64,000 bases of DNA from Pseudomonadota bacterium (GCA_023388255.1 JAEWGO010000007.1:186001-250000); one strand, 5' to 3'. Positions 27,113 to 35,192 are shown, counted from the first letter of the stretch. The notes: generated by a model not told the origin, from the letters alone. Numbers and translations: made by a program.

Positions 27113-29101
27113 CTATGCGGACGGCGCGACCGCCGGAGTCGCTTCAGGCGACGATTGCCGTACTTCTGCATCGAGCTTCGTCTGCAATTCGGCGACTAGG
27201 GTGAGATTGCGCTGGTCCCACGACTTCAAGTGCCGGCGGACATCATTGAGAATGGTCCGTGCGCTTGCGGGGTTTTGATTGATGAAATAGACATTGGCCA
27301 GAAACACGCCGACGGCGGGATCGGCGCTGCCGCTCATCCAGGCCAGTGCAGCCTGCTGCTGAGCGAGGTGTAGTTGTCCGTCAGCAAGATATAGGACGGC
27401 TGCGCCATAGCGGTTGCGCCATATAGCGGTCAGGGTTGGTGGTTGTGGAGCCGCATTGACGATGCCCACAATGAGGTCAGCCAACTGCGTGGGAGTCAGA
27501 TTGGCACATTGGTGTTTGCGCAAGTAGTTGCCCAGCATCTCGAACGCCTGCATCTCGGCCAGTTGCAGCTTCCCGCCAGCGATGGCCGGGATGCGGGCGA
27601 TGGCGTCGGGTTGCGCATCGCCGTGCTCTAGGCACTGCAGGAACACCGTGTCGATGGCGGCGACATGGGACGCTGCAGGATTGTCGAGCATCGCTATGTG
27701 GTCGAACACGTGTTGCGCGGCGACATACCTTTTCTCCGCCATCAGGATCGATGCCTGATCCAGCTGCGCGCGCATTGATTGCGGATGCTGGCGGGCACCC
27801 TGCTCGGCGAGGATTGGCCAATGGCGCCACGCTGTGACGCGGGCGAAGGTCGCAAGCGTCAGCGCGGCGAATAAGCCGGTGAGTCCAATCGCAAAAAGTC
27901 GACTCAAACGCGGTTCTTCATCACTGTGCGGCAGGTGTTGCGCGGCCCAGCCGGCCAACCCGGCCATTGCCAGGAATATGCCGACGGATGGAAGGTAGTT
28001 GCGGTGCTCGAAGTAGAGTTCCAGCGGGAAGATGGTCGATTCCATAACATGGCCTGCGAGAAACAGGCCGATTCCGGTGAACAAGGCGGGCATGCGCATG
28101 CGCGCTTTCAGTGCGACGACGATCAATAGCGTGAGACCGAGGATGGCAAATAGCGTCGAGGGTGGATCGAGCAGGCCATGGGAAATTTGGAAATCGTCTG
28201 TATAGACACCCAGCGACGCGCCCCGTGGCACCAATAGCGCGCCGATATAGTCGAACAGCGCACGTGATTGGCTCAGCAGCCGCTCGTTCAGCGTGAATAG
28301 ACGTTCGGCATAGCTGTCTACCAACGCCTGCCAATGCGCGCCATACCAGCCGACAACCAGAGCAGCGGGGAGCAGTAGGAACAGCGCCAAGAAGCTCTTC
28401 ACTGCGCGAGGGCGCGGCGATTGCGCGGTAGCGCGAAAGTAACCGACTTCTATGACCGCACATAGCAGTGGGGCAAGCGCACCGTTTTCCTTGCTGAATA
28501 TGGCGGCGACGGTAGCGGTAGGCACACCCAGGAATAACCAAGTTAAAGCGGCGCGGTCGCGCTCTTGCTCGAACGCAATGCGCCCCTGCACGTAGGCCAG
28601 CAGCGCGGCTAGCATGAACAGGGTGCTGAGCTGCGCCATGCGCTGCACCACGTACAGCACGGTACTGACCTGCATCGGGTGCAGCAGCCAGAGCGCGCTG
28701 ACCAACAATGCAGCGAGAGGGGCGCGTGCACGCAGTTGTGGATCGCGCGGCAATAGGCGCGCCAGCAGCAGGTAGATCAACGTACCGCATAGAAGATGTA
28801 TGGCGAGGTTAGTCGCTTTGAACGCCAGCGGTTCCAGTCCGTTCGTCACTGCGTTGGCGACGAACGTGAGCATTGACAGTGGGCGACCGAGCAACCCCGA
28901 TCGGTTGCCAAGGAAGATTTCCTGCCAGCCCGTGTTCCCCTCAAGCCAAGCGCTGATCGGAATGATCAGGTTGGGGGCGTCGTCGAACAGAAAGGGGCCG
29001 CCAAGACCGGGAAGGTACAATAGGGCAGTCGCCAGAAGTAGGCAGCACAGCCACGATTCCGGTCGACAAAAGAAAATGCCCCGGCCATGTGGCCGGGGCA
29101 T
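27113..29101 (-). CDS. TMTC-like GT-C glycosyltransferase with TPR C-terminus (candidate pilin glycosyltransferase)
   Basis: A large membrane protein (about 662 residues): N-terminal multi-pass region with a GT-C-like first loop PFLFDDAPNLI and the segment GRPLSMLTFVANAV, SKENGALAPLL between membrane helices, and a soluble TPR-like C-terminus (from about residue 440). FDD and SKEN motifs resemble the TMTC/DUF1736 family of O-linked sugar transferases. It follows pilA directly, which suggests transfer of sugar to PilA or a pilus-linked glycan. The start is unclear: ATG 29101 lies inside the pilA terminator stem; TTG 29128 is further upstream. Confidence 0.75.
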   Translation of the reverse strand: MPRPHGRGIFFCRPESWLCCLLLATALLYLPGLGGPFLFDDAPNLIIPISAWLEGNTGWQEIFLGNRSGLLGRPLSMLTFVANAVTNGLEPLAFKATNLAIHLLCGTLIYLLLARLLPRDPQLRARAPLAALLVSALWLLHPMQVSTVLYVVQRMAQLSTLFMLAALLAYVQGRIAFEQERDRAALTWLFLGVPTATVAAIFSKENGALAPLLCAVIEVGYFRATAQSPRPRAVKSFLALFLLLPAALVVGWYGAHWQALVDSYAERLFTLNERLLSQSRALFDYIGALLVPRGASLGVYTDDFQISHGLLDPPSTLFAILGLTLLIVVALKARMRMPALFTGIGLFLAGHVMESTIFPLELYFEHRNYLPSVGIFLAMAGLAGWAAQHLPHSDEEPRLSRLFAIGLTGLFAALTLATFARVTAWRHWPILAEQGARQHPQSMRAQLDQASILMAEKRYVAAQHVFDHIAMLDNPAASHVAAIDTVFLQCLEHGDAQPDAIARIPAIAGGKLQLAEMQAFEMLGNYLRKHQCANLTPTQLADLIVGIVNAAPQPPTLTAIWRNRYGAAVLYLADGQLHLAQQQAALAWMSGSADPAVGVFLANVYFINQNPASARTILNDVRRHLKSWDQRNLTLVAELQTKLDAEVRQSSPEATPAVAPSA
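29066..29101 (-). terminator. Intrinsic terminator of pilA (overlaps next gene's start)
   Basis: On the minus strand ATGCCCCGGCC pairs with GGCCGGGGCAT (11 bp perfect stem, ACAT loop centre), followed by TTTTCTTTT. This is a textbook rho-independent terminator 38 bases after the pilA stop. The ATG that opens the GT-C reading frame is the first triplet of the stem. Confidence 0.85.
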
Positions 29102-29138
29102 CGATACTTCAACGTCGAGCCGGTTCAAACCGCGATGA

Positions 29139-29588
29139 TCAGCGGCACGAGGCAGGCAGGTACTTCGCCGCGCATGCGCCGGAGTTCGTGCAGGCCCAGT
29201 TCAGCGGACCCTGCGCGCCGCTCGGCGTGGTCGTCGCGGTCGGAGTAAGCACGATATTGCATTCTGCAGGGGTGGCGCCAGTATTCTGGCTGACCCCGGT
29301 GACGACGCCGGTAGCAGGCGTGATGACAACGCTAGCGACGTAAGTGGTGCCGGTTGCCGGGAATTCAAAGCCGCTATTGGCCACGGTGACCGCACCCAAC
29401 GAGCCCAAGCTGGCAGCAGTTTCCGCGACAGCGAGCTTGGCAGAGTCCATCTGCACCATCGTTTCCGTTACCTTGGAGCGGATCGTGTAGTCCTGATACG
29501 CCGGCAGCGCGATCGCGGCCAAGATGGCGATGATCGCGACGACGATCATCAACTCGATCAGGGTGAAGCCCTTCTGGATGTTCTTCAT
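29139..29588 (-). CDS. pilA: Major type IV pilin PilA
   Basis: A 149-residue type IVa prepilin: short positively charged leader MKNIQKG, cleavage before FTLIELMIVVAIIAILAAIALPAYQ (shown here in two parts: FTLIELMIVVAII and AILAAIALPAYQDY), with the essential E5. The C-terminal half is Ala/Thr/Gly rich and ends in a cysteine-bounded loop (WACTNSGACAAKYLPASC) typical of the pilin D-region. It should be processed by PilD and assembled by PilB/PilC. Strong Shine-Dalgarno AGAGGA before the ATG. Preceded by a sigma-54 promoter and followed by a strong terminator, so it is a high-level single-gene transcript. Confidence 0.97.
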   Translation of the reverse strand: MKNIQKGFTLIELMIVVAIIAILAAIALPAYQDYTIRSKVTETMVQMDSAKLAVAETAASLGSLGAVTVANSGFEFPATGTTYVASVVITPATGVVTGVSQNTGATPAECNIVLTPTATTTPSGAQGPLNWACTNSGACAAKYLPASCR

Positions 29589-29704
29589 GGTGATTCCTCT
29601 GGTCTGGTATGGATGAAACGGTTTGCCCCTAGAGCCGCCAACCTTGCCAGGCGGGCCCGCTTCCGCGATCGCTCAATCCAATCGACGGCTCGCAGGCGGT
29701 TGTC

Positions 29705-29720
29705 AGCAGCTTCCGTGCCA
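29705..29720 (-). promoter_or_regulatory. Sigma-54 (-24/-12) promoter of pilA
   Basis: The minus-strand sequence TGGCACGGAAGCTGCT matches the RpoN consensus TGGCACG-N4-TTGCW in all but one or two bases, with the required GG-N10-GC spacing. The start point would be near 29694, giving an untranslated leader of about 105 bases. pilA genes of Pseudomonas and relatives are RpoN/PilR dependent, and pilR-pilS are encoded 2-5 kb away. Confidence 0.85.
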
Positions 29721-29812
29721 ACGCGATCATGGCCGACGAGCGTGCCGATTTAGGAGGTGAGTGTCGAGGGCTGCGACGGCCGTCTCATGTTTGGTGCGGC
29801 CCCATGCGCTGA

Positions 29813-29829
29813 TTGTCACGGTGTGACAA
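29813..29829. promoter_or_regulatory. Palindromic enhancer site, likely PilR binding
   Basis: TTGTCAC-ggt-GTGACAA is a perfect 7+3+7 palindrome about 95 bases upstream of the -24 box of pilA. A further half-site TGTGAC lies at 29840. PilR of Pseudomonas binds TGTC-type boxes upstream of pilA, so this is a good candidate upstream activating sequence. The 29589-29889 gap otherwise holds the promoter, leader and Shine-Dalgarno of pilA. Confidence 0.65.
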
Positions 29830-29889
29830 ATAGCGCTCATTGTGACGCTGGCTCTCGTGAGCCTTCTAGCCGCTGCGCAACGAATACAT

Positions 29890-30639
29890 TCAGTCGGTCC
29901 ACGGGTTGATCGGGACTGCGCGCAGCGGTTGCCCGTTGTCCCGATTGAGTAGCATTACGAGGGTGGCCTTGCGTGCGACTAGTGGAACCCAAACGACGTG
30001 GTCTACTGGAAGCCCGGTTTTAACGAGCGCGGAATCGAGCACGTCTTTGCTGTTGGCGTCATTGATCTTCAGAGCGCCAAGTGGCTTGGCTCTCTTGAGC
30101 AATGCGGGCGCCGCCGCATCGTAGTTCACGTAGTACTTAGGGTAGCTCTCCACATCCTTGCCGATGATGGATGAGGACAGGATCGTGCTGCGCTCTTGCG
30201 CTGTTGACGGTATCTGCGTGCCAACGAGAAGTGGTCCGGTCAACGAGCGCGAACGGAACTCGGGTTTTCTGCCTTCGGCCAGGTCGGCATCCGAAAGATC
30301 GCTGGCGAAGACGAGTACGAACCGATCCACGGCGGTAGCAATGAACACCGGGCGCGAGTGCAGGACTACCGACATGCCGTAAACCAAGGCGGCAGCCTGC
30401 AGGGCTGCGATCAGGGTGAGGTCGAATTGCAGCCCCTTCTTGCCCGCTTTGAAAACAACCAGTGTGAGCAGAGGACCAAGTGCCAGATCGACACTGACTA
30501 GCAGCAGTGCGAGCTCGTCGGCACCTGCGGCATGGAAGAGCGGCGGTGGATACCAGACAAACAGCAGCAGGGAACCCACGATCAGGCCGATCGTCAGGCT
30601 TATCGAGAGATGGATCGCGGCGGCTTTCCAGCGGGACAT
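29890..30639 (-). CDS. tfpZ: Type IV pilin accessory protein (TfpX/TfpZ family)
   Basis: From ATG 30639 (MSRWKAAAIHLSISL, good GGAAG ribosome site) the protein is 249 residues with about four membrane segments and a periplasmic C-terminal part. The features SISLTIGLIVGSLLLFVWYPPPLF, here read as a first helix ending in WYPPPLF, and LVSVDLALGPLLTLVVFK are typical of the pilin accessory proteins TfpX/TfpZ, which are encoded beside pilA and help pilin reach the pilus, probably as dedicated chaperones. Here it lies before pilA, with the RpoN promoter between them, so pilA can be expressed separately. Confidence 0.85.
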   Translation of the reverse strand: MSRWKAAAIHLSISLTIGLIVGSLLLFVWYPPPLFHAAGADELALLLVSVDLALGPLLTLVVFKAGKKGLQFDLTLIAALQAAALVYGMSVVLHSRPVFIATAVDRFVLVFASDLSDADLAEGRKPEFRSRSLTGPLLVGTQIPSTAQERSTILSSSIIGKDVESYPKYYVNYDAAAPALLKRAKPLGALKINDANSKDVLDSALVKTGLPVDHVVWVPLVARKATLVMLLNRDNGQPLRAVPINPWTD

Positions 30640-30801
30640 GCGGCTTCCAATGTGTGGGTCGGCGCGCGTGAATATATCTAATCGGCGCCGCGCGATGCAG
30701 CTCATGGGCACAATTTGGAATGCAGATGCGACTCACTTTTGGATGGGGCTTTGGCGGCGTTCAGCGGGAGATCGTGTACGCCAGCCATCGATACGACTAG
30801 A

Positions 30802-31127
30802 TATCGGCAATCGCTGGAAGATCTCGTGCGCGAGCGCCTCGCGACACGCGTGAGTGCTGATGTTCTTGATGTGCAGCGTCGAGAGCCGCAGCGCTTGGTC
30901 TTCGATCAGGCCGACGTGGAACGCCTCCTAAATGGAGCGGCGAGGGGACTCGACGCTGCGGTCACGTAACAAAAGATCGCGCAGCGACTTCCAATGCCAG
31001 TCCGATGCAGAACTCGAAGCGCGGGATGCTTGCGTCGACGCCAAGCGGATTGTCTTCTGCAAGTACCAGCGCTTTGTCTAGTCGCGATGGCTCTGAGCGG
31101 TCCCGCGATGCGTTCGTCGGCCTTCAT
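30802..31127 (-). pseudogene. Decayed HI0074-like nucleotidyltransferase substrate-binding (HEPN-like) gene
   Basis: Reading on the minus strand from ATG 31127, MKADERIAGPLRAI shifts frame near 31085 into LDKALVLAEDNPLGVDAS then IPRFEFCIGLALE, shifts again to LRDLLLRDRSVESPRRSI, meets a TAG at 30930-30928, and goes on as EAFHVGLIEDQALRLSTLHI ... EALAHEIFQRLP. These phrases fit the HI0074/NTase-substrate-binding family in order. Two frameshifts and a stop show that it is broken. Its ATG overlaps the upstream nucleotidyltransferase stop (ATGA), the usual coupling of such pairs. Confidence 0.7.
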
Positions 31128-31438
31128 GCGTCGGCTTTGCGGTACAGGACAATGCCGTCGGCGTCGATGTTCCGGCGCAGTGGGGTGCGTGCGGGTAGGG
31201 TATCCAGGCGTATGCAGTCGATGCCGAGCAAGGTGTCGGCGTCGTCGACGATGTCGATGACGCGTTGCCATTCGCCGACGTTCGCGCTCGGCGCGGATAC
31301 GGCCAGGTCGTGTCGGAGCGTGCGCGCTCGTCGCCGCGCGCACGCGAGCCATGCAGGATGATGGCGTCGACGAACGGCAACGCCGCGATCCTGTCGACGA
31401 ATGCGTAGCGGGGCAGATTCGGTAGCGGGCGAACGGCG
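31124..31438 (-). pseudogene. Decayed MNT-type minimal nucleotidyltransferase gene
   Basis: The minus strand encodes LPRYAFVDRIAALPFVDAII then LHGSRARGDERARSD, the GSxARGxxxxxSD catalytic motif of minimal nucleotidyltransferases (HI0073/MntA). The frame then shifts near 31310 and continues as DLAVSAPSANVGEWQRVIDI ... GIDCIRLDTLPARTPLRRNI, ending DADGIVLYRKADA stop at 31124. A one-base loss explains the break. The start is lost: the 139 bp inverted-repeat element ends or begins at the gene's 5' end. The pair with the HI0074-like gene once formed an MNT/HEPN-type toxin-antitoxin-like module. Confidence 0.7.
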
Positions 31439-31577
31439 TTAAGGCAACGCCGGTCAAGTTGTCTTCGCCGTCATTCCGGCGGAGGCCGGAATCCATTGTG
31501 CTTTTGGAAACATCGCGCTGGAATCAAGATGGATCCCGGCCTTCGCCGGGATGACGACTTGTTTAGGGTTGCCTTAA
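31439..31577. mobile_element. MITE-like inverted-repeat element, 139 bp
   Basis: The element is bounded by perfect 10 bp inverted ends, TTAAGGCAAC (31439-31448) and GTTGCCTTAA (31568-31577). Inside is a second inverted pair: GTCATTCCGGCGGAGGCCGG on the left and its near complement CCGGCCTTCGCCGGGATGAC on the right, each next to an ATCCAT box. It encodes no protein. It lies between the pilR 3' end and the broken nucleotidyltransferase gene. No clear target duplication is seen. Confidence 0.7.
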
Positions 31578-31591
31578 TCGCAGGGCAACCC

Positions 31592-33040
31592 TCACTCGAT
31601 CCCAAGCTTCTCCAACCGATAGCGCAACTGCCGCAAGGTCAGCCCGAGCTGCTTCGCCGCTGCGGTGCGGTTCCAGCGCGTGGCTTCGAGCGCTTTCATG
31701 ATCGCGGCGCGTTCGGTTTCGGCGACGGCGGCGGCGAGGTCGGCGGGGTAGCCGGTGTGGTCTTCGCTTTCGAAAGTCGGCGTGGTTGATGTGGCCGCAT
31801 GCGCATCGCCGCTCCACCGCGGCGGCGGTGCCGTGGCGGGTGTCGGCGTGGGCGTGCTGGCCCAGGTTTCTGCGGCGACGCTCGCGGCGCGTTCGCGCGG
31901 GGCGACGCGCAGGTCGTCAATGCCGATGGTGTTGTTCTCGCACAGCGCGACCGAGCGTTCGAGCACGTTTTCCAGTTCGCGCACGTTGCCGGGAAAGTCG
32001 TGTGCGAGCAGCACGCGCAACGCATCGGGTTCGATTCGCGCAGGCGCGGTGCCGCTGTCCTTGGCGAGGCGTTCGAGCATGCGGGAGGCAAGTTTCGGAA
32101 TGTCCTCGCGGCGTTCGCGCAGCGGTGGCACTTTCAGCTCGATCACGTTGATGCGGTAGAACAGGTCCTGGCGGAACGAGCCGAGTTCGACCAGCCGCGC
32201 GAGGTTCTTGTGCGTGGCCGAGAGGATGCGCACATCGACGCCGACTTCGGCGCGGGCGCCGATCGGGCGCACGGCTTTTTCCTGGATCACGCGCAGCAGT
32301 TTCACCTGCATGTGCATCGGCAGTTCGGCGACTTCATCGAGGAACAAGGTGCCGCCCTGCGCGGCATGGAACAGGCCATCCTTGTCGGCACCGGCGCCGG
32401 TGAAGCTGCCTTTCTTGTGGCCGAAGAACTCGCTTTCCATCAGTTCGGATGGAATCGCGCCGCAGTTGACCGGCACGAACGGCGCGGCGGAGCGCGGTCC
32501 GAGTTCGTGGATCAGCCTCGCGACCAGTTCCTTGCCGGTACCCGATTCTCCGGCGATGTAGACGGGGGCCTGGCTGCGCGCGACCTTTGCGATGGTCGCA
32601 CGCAATTCGTTCATCGGCGCCGAATCGCCGATCAGCTTGGCCGTGCTCGAGGTCTGCTCGCTGCGCTTTTCCTCGGACAGTTTCAGCGCAGTCTGCACGA
32701 GCCGGCGCAGCACGCTGATGTCGACCGGTTTGGAGACGAAGTCGAACGCTCCGGCCTTGAGCGCATCGACGGCGGCGTCGACGTTGCCGTAGGCGGTAAT
32801 CATCGCGACCGGGGTTTCCGGATACTGCGCGGCGATCAGCGCGATGATCTCCTGGCCGGAGCCGTCCGGCAGGCGCATGTCGGTGAAGCACAGCGCGTAG
32901 CGACGACCGGCCAGCCGTTCACGTGCCTCGCCGACGGTGGCGGCGGTCTCGACGACAAGATCCATCCGCCCGAGCGTCAGTGTCAGCAGCTCGCGGATGT
33001 CGCGTTCGTCGTCGATGACCAGGGCGTAGTGCTTGCTCAT
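31592..33040 (-). CDS. pilR: Sigma-54 response regulator PilR
   Basis: PilR activates RpoN-dependent pilA transcription. The 482-residue protein has a receiver domain with phospho-acceptor D54 (CFTDMRLPDGSG), a central AAA+ domain with Walker A GESGTGKE, the sigma-54 contact loop KGSFTGA, and a C-terminal Fis-type helix-turn-helix (RTAAAKQLGLTLRQLRYRL). The linker before the HTH is proline/threonine rich. Gene order pilS-pilR with sucCD upstream is typical of Xanthomonadales. Target sites lie before pilA at 29705-29829. Confidence 0.95.
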   Translation of the reverse strand: MSKHYALVIDDERDIRELLTLTLGRMDLVVETAATVGEARERLAGRRYALCFTDMRLPDGSGQEIIALIAAQYPETPVAMITAYGNVDAAVDALKAGAFDFVSKPVDISVLRRLVQTALKLSEEKRSEQTSSTAKLIGDSAPMNELRATIAKVARSQAPVYIAGESGTGKELVARLIHELGPRSAAPFVPVNCGAIPSELMESEFFGHKKGSFTGAGADKDGLFHAAQGGTLFLDEVAELPMHMQVKLLRVIQEKAVRPIGARAEVGVDVRILSATHKNLARLVELGSFRQDLFYRINVIELKVPPLRERREDIPKLASRMLERLAKDSGTAPARIEPDALRVLLAHDFPGNVRELENVLERSVALCENNTIGIDDLRVAPRERAASVAAETWASTPTPTPATAPPPRWSGDAHAATSTTPTFESEDHTGYPADLAAAVAETERAAIMKALEATRWNRTAAAKQLGLTLRQLRYRLEKLGIE

Positions 33041-33142
33041 TCCGTACGGCCGAGACTGGGGGAAAACCCGAGGTGCAAGGGTAGAGCGTGAAGTGCGTCA
33101 TGGCAAAGCATACGACGTGCGTCCGCGTGCAAAGGGGAGCTT

Positions 33143-34789
33143 TTAGACTTTTTGCCTGGCCGGCATCGCCGTTCGCGCCGCGAGCAGCGAGCCGGCTGCG
33201 TTGAGCGTGATGCGGAAGCAGGCGCCGCCGCCGGCGACCGGCACGTATTCGAGCGAAGCCTGGCTCGATTCGCACATCGTCTTGGCGAGGTACAGACCGA
33301 GTCCGGTGCCGTATTCGTGGGTCGTATAGAAAGGTTCGAAGATCTGCGCGGCGACCTTCGGCGGAATGCCGGGGCCACGGTCGATGATCTCGATCAGCGG
33401 CGGTCCTTTCTCCGCGGCGAAGCGCGCGACCACGCTGACGCGCGCCGGTTGTCCCGGCTGGCGGCCGTAGCGGATCGCGTTTTGCACCAGGTTCCAAACG
33501 ACTTGCTGCAGGTGCTGCGGATCGACCATTGCCTGGATCGTGCGGTTCTGCGTGACCGCGCGCAGGTGGTCGCCGCCGAGGTCGTTGGATTGCTTGTAGT
33601 CCTCGACGAAGGCGAGCACCCAGGCGTTGAGGTCGATGCTCTCCGGTCGCGAACGCTCGCGCCGCGACAGCTGCAGGATGTTCTCCACGACGTCGTTCGC
33701 GCGCGTGCAGTGGTTGTTGACGATCTCGACCAGGCGCGCGTCCTCGGCGTTCAGCTCCGGCGATTCGGCCAGCAGTTGCGCCGAGTAGCGGATCGCCGCG
33801 AGCGGATTGCGGATTTCGTGCGCGATCGAGGCGGACAGGCGGCCCAGCGAGGACAGCGTGAGTTCCTCGGCGCGCCGCGACAGCAGCGAGGTGTCGTCGA
33901 GGAAGATCAGCACGTTGGTGTCGTCGTTCGGCGTGAGGCGGGTAAAGCGCGGGATCACCTCGGGCACGTCGGCGGCGAGCGCGACCGCGGTCTGGTCGCT
34001 GCGGTTCGCATGGCGCCAGTGGTAGAGCCGGCGCGACAGCTCCGGCGCCACCGTGCCGAGCTCGCGCTGGTCCGGCGGCGGATTGCCGATCAGGTGCCAC
34101 GCCGATTCGTTGATGCGCAGGATGTGGTTCGCGGTATCGACCAGCAGCACGCCGGTCTTCATGCGCTGGATGATCAGGTCGTTGATCTGTTCGAGATTCA
34201 GGATGTCGGCGCCGCGCCGCGCGGCGAGATCCTCGGTCGCGCGCATGTGGCCGCCGAGGTAGCGCATCAGCGCCGCGACGACAAAGTACGCCACCGCGAT
34301 CGCGGCGGTTTCGGCAGGGGGGCGCACCGCCGTGCCGCCGGTGAGGTACACGACCGCGGTCGGCGTTGCCGCGCCGATCGCGGCCAGTGCGGCGAACAGG
34401 TAGGCGCGGTGCGGAAGCAGCAACGCCGCAATGCCGACATTCACCAGCACCATCATCGGCACGATGCCATACCCGCCGAGCGCGTACTGCACCAGCGAGG
34501 CGGCGGCGATGTCGATCACCAGCGCGACGCTGATGCCGCCGGCCAGCGCCGATCGCAGGCGATCGGTGCCGACCAGCAGCAACACGGCGATGACGAGGTA
34601 GGCGATCGCGGCCAGCTGGCCGATCAGCGGATGCGGCACACGCACCCATTCGCCGGCATACGTGCTGAACACGAGTCCGGCGTAGACGGCGGCTTCGAGG
34701 CAGCGGTACAGGCTGAAGAAATACAGCTCGCGCCGGGTGATGTCGCCCGGGGAATCGGCGCCGCTGCGGAGGGTCTGGTCCGGGCTCAC
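33143..34789 (-). CDS. pilS: Membrane sensor histidine kinase PilS
   Basis: PilS phosphorylates PilR. From GTG 34789 (MSPDQTLRSGADSPGD, GGAG five bases upstream) the protein is 548 residues: about six membrane helices in the first 190 residues, a PAS-like region (LLVDTANHILRINESAWHLI), the HisKA box SIAHEIRNPLAAIRY with the phosphorylated His, and an HATPase_c domain (NLVQNAIRYG, DRGPGIPP, GTGLGLYLAK). An open frame extends 47 codons further upstream but lacks family similarity. It is 102 bp from pilR. Confidence 0.94.
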   Translation of the reverse strand: MSPDQTLRSGADSPGDITRRELYFFSLYRCLEAAVYAGLVFSTYAGEWVRVPHPLIGQLAAIAYLVIAVLLLVGTDRLRSALAGGISVALVIDIAAASLVQYALGGYGIVPMMVLVNVGIAALLLPHRAYLFAALAAIGAATPTAVVYLTGGTAVRPPAETAAIAVAYFVVAALMRYLGGHMRATEDLAARRGADILNLEQINDLIIQRMKTGVLLVDTANHILRINESAWHLIGNPPPDQRELGTVAPELSRRLYHWRHANRSDQTAVALAADVPEVIPRFTRLTPNDDTNVLIFLDDTSLLSRRAEELTLSSLGRLSASIAHEIRNPLAAIRYSAQLLAESPELNAEDARLVEIVNNHCTRANDVVENILQLSRRERSRPESIDLNAWVLAFVEDYKQSNDLGGDHLRAVTQNRTIQAMVDPQHLQQVVWNLVQNAIRYGRQPGQPARVSVVARFAAEKGPPLIEIIDRGPGIPPKVAAQIFEPFYTTHEYGTGLGLYLAKTMCESSQASLEYVPVAGGGACFRITLNAAGSLLAARTAMPARQKV

Positions 34790-35059
34790 GAAGGCTCCAT
34801 GTCGCCGGAGTATAGCGACGGGCTTGCACGGATTGCGCGCACGTCGGCGCAGCATGTGGCGTCCGACGCGCGCGTCGTTCCGTTTTTCGGGTGCCCGTCC
34901 TGTCGGGCAGCGGACGGACAGGTCGGACATCGGTCGCCGCTGACCATGATTGAAGTCCGCGCCACCCGATTCCTTGCTCGAGGAGCTGACGGAGGTGCTT
35001 CGGCGCCCCGCCTCACCCGTGTTCGCGGCTGTGCACCGGTGCCCGGCGACTATCCGCTT

Positions 35060-35088
35060 TTGATTTCACCCGCCCCATCCCCGAGAAT
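35060..35088 (+). promoter_or_regulatory. Candidate sigma-70 promoter of sucCD
   Basis: TTGATT (35060-35065), a 17 bp spacer and GAGAAT (35083-35088) lie about 105 bases before the sucC ATG. The 403 bp between pilS (34789) and sucC (35193) hold no gene that I can support; the rest looks like leader or promoter DNA for the two divergent units. Confidence 0.35.
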
Positions 35089-35192
35089 AGGCGCCCGTTC
35101 CGCGGCCGGTATCGTGCCGCCGCTCTCCGGATTGCGTTTGCATGGCGCGCTTCCCGCGCCGCGCAGGCGTGTCCCAATGTCAAGGTGCCTGC

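Noticed and set aside
30715..30969. Plus-strand 84-residue frame in the pilR-tfpZ gap
   Set aside because: It is the complement of the decayed HI0074-like gene and has no family similarity of its own.
31078..31380. An apparently intact 100-residue nucleotidyltransferase frame
   Set aside because: Only its first third matches the MNT motif; after the frame break the residues are unrelated. Treated as a pseudogene.
34790..34930. N-terminal extension of PilS by 47 residues
   Set aside because: The extra residues are basic and unconserved, while GTG 34789 has a GGAG ribosome site and leads straight into the first membrane helix.
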